Shown one piece after another: positions 15,271 to 20,323 of a stretch of 20,323 bases of DNA. The position numbers and the translations under genes are program-made. Source of the DNA: Mycobacterium sp. (GTDB taxonomy: Bacteria > Actinomycetota > Actinomycetes > Mycobacteriales > Mycobacteriaceae); assembly GCA_028706695.1 (NCBI GenBank), contig JAQTVU010000009.1, forward strand, positions 1 through 20,323, read 5' to 3'. The stretch's first letter is position 1. Each line of letters opens with the position of its first letter. A model generated the notes under the pieces. The model was not told where the DNA came from. It made no database searches and saw only the letters and a list, made by a program, of their open reading frames with translations.

Positions 15271-17120
15271 CAGTTATCCCCTTGACGGTTGCTGGTGTCC
15301 GGTGCTACTGGCGAAGGCGTGCGGCGGCCTAGCAGCGGGTCGATCATGTCGCGCAAGGCGAGCGTGATGTCTTCGGGTGTCAATGCCAGCAGCTCGTCGT
15401 CGGACAGTGCTTGCAGGTTGACGCCCTCATGGCGCAGGTCGCGGTATTCGGCAGCTGATTCCAAGACGTTGCGTACGAAGCGGCCGTTGCCGGCGACGTC
15501 GAGGAGGCGCCGGCCGGCGTGATCGGAAACCATTAGTGCCGCGCGGGTTTCGCTCACGATGACATCACGTGATTCCGGGGGCAGTAGTGCGTTGGACTTG
15601 GGGGCAAGTACTTCGGCGATCGCGCCGATTTCTTCGGGACTGTAGGAGGAGAACGTGATGTGGCGGGTGAAACGCGAACTGAGTCCATCGTTGGTGGCCA
15701 GCAACTGCTTGATGTCGTCGGGATATCCAGCGATGATGACCACGAGGCGGTCGCGTTCGTTTTCCATGCGCGCCAGGATTTCGTTGACGGCGACCCTGCC
15801 GAAGTCATTTTTGCTGTCAATGGCCAGTGCGTAGGCCTCGTCGATGAACAGCACCCCGTCGAGTGCGCTGTCGATGACGGCGTTGGTCTTGGCTTCGGTC
15901 TCACCGATGACCTGGCCGACGAGTTGAGCGCGCCGAACTTCGATCAGCTTGTCGCTTTTGATCAGGCCTAGGCCGCATAAGATCTTGGCGACGACACGGG
16001 CGATGGTGGTCTTACCAGTTCCCGGGGGTCCGGTGAACGCCATGTGCATGGATTTAGCGTGGCCGCCGTGTCCGCGGCGGGCCACCTCAATTGACTTGGC
16101 GACACTGGATTTGAATCGGCGGACTTGCTCTTTGACGTCGGTCATGCCGATCTGGGCGGCCAGTTCGGCGGCGGCTTCAGCGAGCATGGTGTTTTGGTTT
16201 TCTGCCCGCTCGATTTCGCGGATCTCGCTGAGGTCGGGTTCGGTGCTCACATCCCAGTAGGAGCTGCGCTGTTTGATCAGTTCGGCGGTGGTCAGCCGCA
16301 GCACGATGGTGGGGTCCTGTAGCGCTGCGACCAGTTTGTCGGTGCGTGCGTAGGCCAGGCCGCTGTTCCAGATGATCGCTGCGGTGTCCTCGTCGCCCTT
16401 GGCGCGGGCGATCAGGCCTTGGTAATAGCAGGCTTCGGCGCCGATGTTGACGTATTTCAGGGATTCGGCGGACTTGAGGCGGTCCTCGGCGGTGACGAAG
16501 TTCCCGAGGTGGGCGTAGCTGATGCCGCTGAACAGATAGGCCGCGGCTTGGACCAGGGTGTCGATTTCGTTGGTGTCGTGGCCGTAGCCGTCGACGCGCA
16601 CGGGCGACTGGATGAGCTGGGTCTGTTCGATAACGTCTTGCCAGCGTTGGGCTTTGAAGAACACGTACGCTCGGACCAGGCCGACCATCGGGATCGCCGC
16701 GGGGGTGTTATCGATGACCTCGAGTGCGTCCGCGTAGCGGGATTGGTCGACAAGGACACTGGCGTACCCGATGTGGGCGATCGCGCGGATACGCAGCGCG
16801 CAGGTGATTTCCAGCTCGGGAATGACTTTGACTTTGGTCTGCAGCGAGTCTTCTCGTAGCGGCTGGCCGTTGTCGATGACCGCGCCCAGCAGTTGCCCCC
16901 AGGTGCGCAGGGTGTGGTACATCGATTCCACGGTCTGCGAGGGTGCTGGCTGATTGGGTTCGAGGTAGGCCAGCGCCCGGTAGAGGTCGCACTGTTGGTC
17001 GTCGATCTGGTTCAGGCACCACATGAAGTGCTCACGGGCTGATGCGGGGTTTTTGTGGACCAACATGGCCGACAGGCCAGTGGTGAAGTAGTGCACAAGG
17101 TCTGGGTTGGTGACGCTCAT
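15270..17120 (-). CDS. eccA: EccA, cytosolic AAA+ ATPase of the ESX secretion system
   Basis: 616 aa, close to EccA3/EccA5 length. Residues 1 to about 290 form a helical TPR-like domain (repeated Ala/Tyr helices, for example 190-250). The AAA+ domain of the CbbX/SpoVK type carries Walker A GPPGTGKT (364-371), Walker B VLFIDEA (423-429), a sensor-1 region VVIIAGYPDD (460-469) and an arginine-finger-like SRFTRH (482-487). EccA is thought to handle ESX substrates or their EspG chaperones in the cytosol. ATG 17120 is preceded by CAAGGACACCAGCC, giving a usable ribosome site. It lies 55 nt after the proline-rich protein gene and is translationally coupled to eccB. Confidence 0.95.
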   Translation of the reverse strand: MSVTNPDLVHYFTTGLSAMLVHKNPASAREHFMWCLNQIDDQQCDLYRALAYLEPNQPAPSQTVESMYHTLRTWGQLLGAVIDNGQPLREDSLQTKVKVIPELEITCALRIRAIAHIGYASVLVDQSRYADALEVIDNTPAAIPMVGLVRAYVFFKAQRWQDVIEQTQLIQSPVRVDGYGHDTNEIDTLVQAAAYLFSGISYAHLGNFVTAEDRLKSAESLKYVNIGAEACYYQGLIARAKGDEDTAAIIWNSGLAYARTDKLVAALQDPTIVLRLTTAELIKQRSSYWDVSTEPDLSEIREIERAENQNTMLAEAAAELAAQIGMTDVKEQVRRFKSSVAKSIEVARRGHGGHAKSMHMAFTGPPGTGKTTIARVVAKILCGLGLIKSDKLIEVRRAQLVGQVIGETEAKTNAVIDSALDGVLFIDEAYALAIDSKNDFGRVAVNEILARMENERDRLVVIIAGYPDDIKQLLATNDGLSSRFTRHITFSSYSPEEIGAIAEVLAPKSNALLPPESRDVIVSETRAALMVSDHAGRRLLDVAGNGRFVRNVLESAAEYRDLRHEGVNLQALSDDELLALTPEDITLALRDMIDPLLGRRTPSPVAPDTSNRQGDN

Positions 17121-17175
17121 GGCTGGTGTCCTTGAGGTGGCGTGAGGTGGTGGTTCATTTCGGCTGCTCGGGGTT

Positions 17176-18465
17176 TTAGGCGGATCCGCCTGCGGGGTGG
17201 CCCAGGATCGTGATGTGGCCGATCGCGAAGGACTGGTCGACTTTCGCGTCGTCGGGGCCGCCGATGATTCCGGGCAGCACGCCGCCTTTGCCCGGGACCG
17301 CTGGGGGGCGTTCGGTCTTCTGGATGGTCGCGCTGATCGTTTGGGTCGCGATGTTGGGCACGGTCAAGGTGGCGCCCCCGCGGGTGGGGTTGATCTTCTG
17401 GGTGATCTGGCTGGGGAAGCGCCACAGGATCTGGGTCACCAAACGGTGTTCATTCCAATGGTCTTCACCATTGGCTTCGACGAAGTCGAAGCCGGGCACC
17501 ACGGTGATCGACGTGATCACCATGGGCTGGTTGAACGTGAGCTCCAGCGTTGAGCCGTCGATGTTGTAGACGCGCGAGCAGACCCATGCTTGGCTCTTGT
17601 CGGTCCCGAAGATCACGCCGGCGTTGGGATTGCTGCCGGCCGGGCAGTGGGGCTCGACGCCCGTGGGGATCAGGGGGGCGTCGAGCGGCTTGGCCCGGGA
17701 CGTGGGTGGCGCTTCTGCGGTTGCGGGCGGGCCGTCGACAGGGCCGGGTTCGTTGTGACCAGTCAGCGCCAACGCGGCGATCAGCGCGACCACAAGGACC
17801 GCGGCGGTCGGTGCGGCGATGCGGCCCCACGGGGGTAACGCGTTCCACACCGACTTCAATGAGTCGGTCAGCGACGACTTGGCCGGATCTTCGCCTGGCT
17901 CAACGTCACCGGCGGGGACGGGGATGGGATCGGTGGTGGGGGTAGACAGCGTTGCTGTCGACGCGGCCATGTTGTCGACGGGAGCGATGTCTGCTACATC
18001 GTCGGGCACGACCACCTGTTTTGGTTGCGGAGGCCGCCACAGTCCGTAGCGGTCTGCGTATTCGTCGTCTCCGAAGCCGGTGTCATGGTCGTCCTCGTCG
18101 AAGGTCGGAGCTGGTGGTGGGAACAGGTCGCTGACCTGTCCGCCGCCGCCGTCGGTGCTGGACTCCGATGACCATGACGCTGGCCTGTCCGGCTGCTGGC
18201 TCGACGAGGGCGGGCGCGGCCCGACGTCGTCTTTGGCCCAGTCGTCCACGACGAACGGGACGGGGGCGGCCGGCGGGGGCGGGGGCGGGGGGGGCGGTGG
18301 CGGTGGCGGCAGCACTTCGTTGAGTAGTGCGTCGAGGGCCTGCGCTTCGGCGTCCGGCGACATCGCGGAGTCGGTCAGCAGCTGATCAATTTGGTCGCGA
18401 ACACGTTGCGTCTGGGCCTGTGTGAAGCCGGCCGGGTCGAGCGTGAAGTCCCCCTTTTGTGCCAC
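17176..18465 (-). CDS. Proline-rich single-pass membrane protein with an extracytoplasmic beta-rich domain
   Basis: 429 aa. The N-terminus (1-50) is predicted helical (QTQRVRDQIDQLL... ALDALLNEV). A run of 13 prolines follows at 53-65, then a disordered acidic/Pro-rich stretch to about 210. One membrane span lies at about 217-234, after the basic PPWGRIAAP. The outer domain (about 270-425) has two cysteines (C274, C296) and alternating strands (STLELTFNQPMVITSITVVPG, from about 305) that resemble discoidin/galactose-binding-like domains; this fold is a guess. Architecture implies type II orientation: a cytoplasmic disordered arm and an external sensor or adhesin-like domain. It starts at GTG 18465 with GGAGG about 12 nt upstream. 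As first gene of the eccA-eccB-eccC operon it is probably an ESX- or conjugation-associated accessory. I do not recognise it as a named Ecc or Esp protein. Confidence 0.8.
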   Translation of the reverse strand: MAQKGDFTLDPAGFTQAQTQRVRDQIDQLLTDSAMSPDAEAQALDALLNEVLPPPPPPPPPPPPPAAPVPFVVDDWAKDDVGPRPPSSSQQPDRPASWSSESSTDGGGGQVSDLFPPPAPTFDEDDHDTGFGDDEYADRYGLWRPPQPKQVVVPDDVADIAPVDNMAASTATLSTPTTDPIPVPAGDVEPGEDPAKSSLTDSLKSVWNALPPWGRIAAPTAAVLVVALIAALALTGHNEPGPVDGPPATAEAPPTSRAKPLDAPLIPTGVEPHCPAGSNPNAGVIFGTDKSQAWVCSRVYNIDGSTLELTFNQPMVITSITVVPGFDFVEANGEDHWNEHRLVTQILWRFPSQITQKINPTRGGATLTVPNIATQTISATIQKTERPPAVPGKGGVLPGIIGGPDDAKVDQSFAIGHITILGHPAGGSA

Positions 18466-18492
18466 TTTTCGCCGCTGCCTCCGGTCTGATTT

Positions 18493-18508
18493 ATAAACTC
18501 CAGTTTAT
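18493..18508. promoter_or_regulatory. Perfect palindrome in the divergent promoter region
   Basis: ATAAACT-CC-AGTTTAT: two exact 7-bp arms with a 2-bp centre, in an AT-rich patch between two divergent genes (minus-strand ESX operon start at 18465, plus-strand VirB8-like start at 18551). The position and symmetry suit a dimeric repressor operator overlapping divergent -10 regions. The plus-strand TATAAACTCC within it recurs upstream of the espI-like gene. Confidence 0.5.
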
Positions 18509-18550
18509 TCTGGCGGTGAGTTGCCAACCGCCACGAAAGACACCTTCATC

Positions 18551-19453
18551 ATGCCGAAACTGCACGAAATCCAGCTGACCGCTGGCGCGACACGACGACT
18601 TTTTTGGGGCACCGCGATCGCTGCGTGGGTCGCGATCGTGGCCATCATCGGACTCGTCTTCTGGCTGATTCGCATCGAGGCGTCACAGCGGCCCGTCAAT
18701 GTTCTCGCCGAGATCAACGGCTACGTCGGGGCCGAGTTTTTCGCCCACAACTTCCTGCTCGTGTGGCTTGCCGGCGGTGCCCGTGACGCCGAAAAACTGT
18801 CCACGATGACCGCGCTGCCGGGTCAGCCGGAGCTCAATCCCGACCCCTTCACGGTGTTGGACATCAACGCTGTCCCACCGGTGACGCGCACCGCGGCGGG
18901 CAAGGAAACTGAGTGGGGACTGACCTTGGCGGCCACTCTGATCGCCCCGGGTTCAAGCGGGACCAGCGCACGTAATTACTTCCGCGTCACGTTCGTTGAG
19001 GCCGGCGGAACCTATAAGGCGTTGATGTGGCCCCGGCCGGTGAACAACACCGCACGGGCGGTGCAAATCAACTCCTCCTACACTCACGGTCTCGACATCA
19101 CCGGGCCACTTGGGGCACAGGTGAGTGCCTTCATGACCGCCTTCTACACCAAGGACAGCGCAGGTTCGCTGGGCAATTTCGTGTCCTCGCAATTCAGCGA
19201 AACCGCCATCAAAGGCTCCCCGTACACCACGGTCCAAGTGACCTCGATCCTGGCCGCCAAGGACACCCGCGACACCGCGAACGCGACACCAGGGACCACC
19301 GTGCACGTGCTCGTGGCAGCCAAAGCAGCGGCCAGCACAGACACGTTCAGCTTGATCAACGCGCCGCTGCGAATGACCTTGAGTAACAACAAACAATGGC
19401 TCGTCGACGGCTTCGACGATCCCGTCCACTTCGGCGCGGTCAGCTACAAATAA
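18551..19453 (+). CDS. TcpC/VirB8-like conjugation protein
   Basis: 300 aa. A short cytoplasmic N-terminus is followed by one membrane span at about 20-40 (WVAIVAIIGLVFWLI). The external region begins with a helix (VGAEFFAHNFLLVWLAGG, 59-76) typical of NTF2-like domains. It appears to contain two such repeats (about 50-165 and 180-298), as in Gram-positive TcpC/VirB8 proteins, where two NTF2-like domains contact the T4SS channel. ATG 18551 has GAAAGA about 10 nt upstream. An in-frame TTG at 18521 would add 10 residues, but its only purine-rich run (GGTGAG) abuts the codon, so I prefer the ATG. It diverges from the ESX operon and stands apart from the other T4SS genes. No clear terminator was found in 19454-19624, where it converges on the next gene. 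Confidence 0.7.
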   Translation: MPKLHEIQLTAGATRRLFWGTAIAAWVAIVAIIGLVFWLIRIEASQRPVNVLAEINGYVGAEFFAHNFLLVWLAGGARDAEKLSTMTALPGQPELNPDPFTVLDINAVPPVTRTAAGKETEWGLTLAATLIAPGSSGTSARNYFRVTFVEAGGTYKALMWPRPVNNTARAVQINSSYTHGLDITGPLGAQVSAFMTAFYTKDSAGSLGNFVSSQFSETAIKGSPYTTVQVTSILAAKDTRDTANATPGTTVHVLVAAKAAASTDTFSLINAPLRMTLSNNKQWLVDGFDDPVHFGAVSYK

Positions 19454-19624
19454 CCGGCGGGACCGTGGTCGACCCGGCCGCGAAAGTCTGCTTTTTGCGT
19501 GGATTTTGGGGCGGTCTCAAATCTGTCACTCCCCTCAAAGTCGACTCAAAGTGGCTGGCGCGGTGCAGTTTCGATGGGGTCGGCGCGTGAAGGCCGCAGG
19601 CACCGCGTTGAGTGATTTCCGGGG

Positions 19625-20323
19625 CTACTTCTGGTTGGGAATGTTGTCCACGACCACATCGGCGAGCGCGGGGCCGGAGTCACCCGGGTTGTGATCACAG
19701 ACCATGGCGGCCACCAGCACGTTGGTCTGCACGCGGGTAACCCAGCTGCACGCCCACGGCGCATCACCTTGCTGGGTGTCCTTCCAGGAGATCTGGATCT
19801 GGCTGGACTTGACGTCTGAGACGGTCCAGTGCAGCACTTGGGAGCCCGGGCGTCCGTCGCTAGCGCTGAAGCCCTTGCATTTCTGCACGACGCCGGTCAC
19901 CTTCGGTATCGCAGCCGCCGCATCGGCGTCGCTGTTGAAGACACCGGCGAACGCGTAGGCCGAGTTGTGGTAATCATCGCCGGGGAGGTCGGCATACATC
20001 TGGGCGGCGACCGAGATGGCGGACCCGACTGTTGTGGTCCCGATTGGGCCGTTGGCCAGGCTGCATTCGGGTGGGTCGGTTTTCTGATCCGGGTAGACGC
20101 CGGTGTCGACATCGCCGTGCTTGGACAGGTTGAGCAGCGTCGTTTGTTGGACCTGCTGGTCTGTCGGCAGCACCTGGGCGGGCACTACGCGGTTGATCTT
20201 CGCCGAGGTCGTGGGCGCGGCACTGCTGTGTGCAGATGGGGGGGTCGCCGCTGGCTGGCCGGAGTCGTCGGAGGTCAGCGCGATTCCCGCGCCCACGCCT
20301 GCTGCGACCAGCACAACCGCCCC
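19625..20323 (-). CDS. Membrane-anchored protein with a PknH-like extracellular sensor domain (5' end outside the window)
   Basis: At least 233 residues are visible and the frame stays open through the right edge (GAVVLVAAGVGAGIALTSDD). This is the end of a membrane span, so the true start lies beyond 20323; the GTG at 20314 falls inside that span. After a Ser/Pro/Ala linker, the outer domain carries paired cysteines, a YADLPGDDYHNSAYAFAGVFNSD-type segment, an Ala-rich helix leading to a KCKG motif, and PWACSW followed by VAAMVCDH. This pattern matches the PknH C-terminal sensor (PknH_C-like) domain of mycobacteria, which occurs in kinases and in stand-alone lipoproteins or membrane proteins. 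Whether a kinase domain precedes it cannot be seen. It converges on the VirB8-like gene. Confidence 0.72.
   Translation of the reverse strand, partial: GAVVLVAAGVGAGIALTSDDSGQPAATPPSAHSSAAPTTSAKINRVVPAQVLPTDQQVQQTTLLNLSKHGDVDTGVYPDQKTDPPECSLANGPIGTTTVGSAISVAAQMYADLPGDDYHNSAYAFAGVFNSDADAAAAIPKVTGVVQKCKGFSASDGRPGSQVLHWTVSDVKSSQIQISWKDTQQGDAPWACSWVTRVQTNVLVAAMVCDHNPGDSGPALADVVVDNIPNQK

Noticed and set aside
18283..18313. Long G-rich run as a possible G-quadruplex element
   Set aside because: It is the complement of the 13-proline codon run inside the 429-aa protein; the coding explanation is sufficient.
18521..18550. TTG start for the VirB8-like gene
   Set aside because: The only purine-rich sequence abuts the TTG with no proper spacing; ATG 18551 has a better-placed GAAAGA and a start distance from the TATAAACTCC motif like that of the espI-like gene.
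19454..19624. Terminator between the VirB8-like gene and the sensor-domain gene
   Set aside because: The genes converge here, but I find only weak short repeats (TCAAAGT twice, AGTCGACT) and no stable hairpin with a T-run.
1..20323. CRISPR arrays, IS elements, tRNA or rRNA genes, iteron-type origin
   Set aside because: No regularly spaced repeats, transposase-like frames, tRNA-like cloverleaf ends or tandem iterons were seen on reading both strands.

Overview
The window is a GC-rich actinobacterial segment, most likely from a mycobacterial conjugative plasmid or integrated element of the pRAW / ESX-P type. Two kinds of gene support this. One is a mycobacterial type VII (ESX) secretion core: EccA, EccB, a full-length three-ATPase EccC and an EspI-like proline-rich MinD ATPase. 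The other is a Gram-positive type IV secretion (conjugation) set: a VirB4/TraC-type ATPase, a VirB6/TrbL-type polytopic protein, a small VirB3/PrgI-type protein, a VirB2-type small hydrophobic protein and a TcpC/VirB8-type protein. No relaxase, coupling protein, replication gene, integrase, IS element, tRNA, rRNA or CRISPR array is visible.

Layout, read along the dominant minus strand from right to left. 20323-19625 holds the C-terminal part of a membrane-anchored protein whose extracytoplasmic domain resembles the PknH sensor domain; it runs off the right edge. 18551-19453 (plus strand) is the TcpC/VirB8-like gene. It diverges from a minus-strand ESX operon at an AT-rich intergenic patch carrying a perfect palindrome. 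The ESX operon (18465-9484) runs: proline-rich single-pass membrane protein, eccA, eccB (1-nt stop/start overlap), eccC. It ends facing a plus-strand orphan gene (8660-9406), with a perfect 15-bp-stem hairpin terminator between the two. 7721-8659 is a roughly 940-bp very GC-rich stretch with strong inverted repeats and no convincing gene. From 7720 to the left edge is a second minus-strand operon: virB2-like, virB3/prgI-like, virB4-like, virB6-like (ATGA overlap with virB4), the espI-like ATPase, and the first 14 codons of another gene.

How the parts fit: EccB/EccC (with EccD/EccE, not in the window) form the ESX inner-membrane channel and motor, and EccA is the cytosolic AAA+ factor for substrate handling. 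VirB4, VirB6, VirB3 and VirB8 proteins form the inner-membrane translocation channel for conjugation. In chromosomal ESX loci the space between eccC and espI normally holds PE, PPE, esx and espG genes; here that space holds the T4SS cassette and an orphan gene. This physical interleaving is the most interesting feature of the window. It fits the established proposal that mycobacterial plasmid transfer of the pRAW type needs both a T4SS and an ESX system. All functional assignments come from reading translated motifs; no database search was possible.
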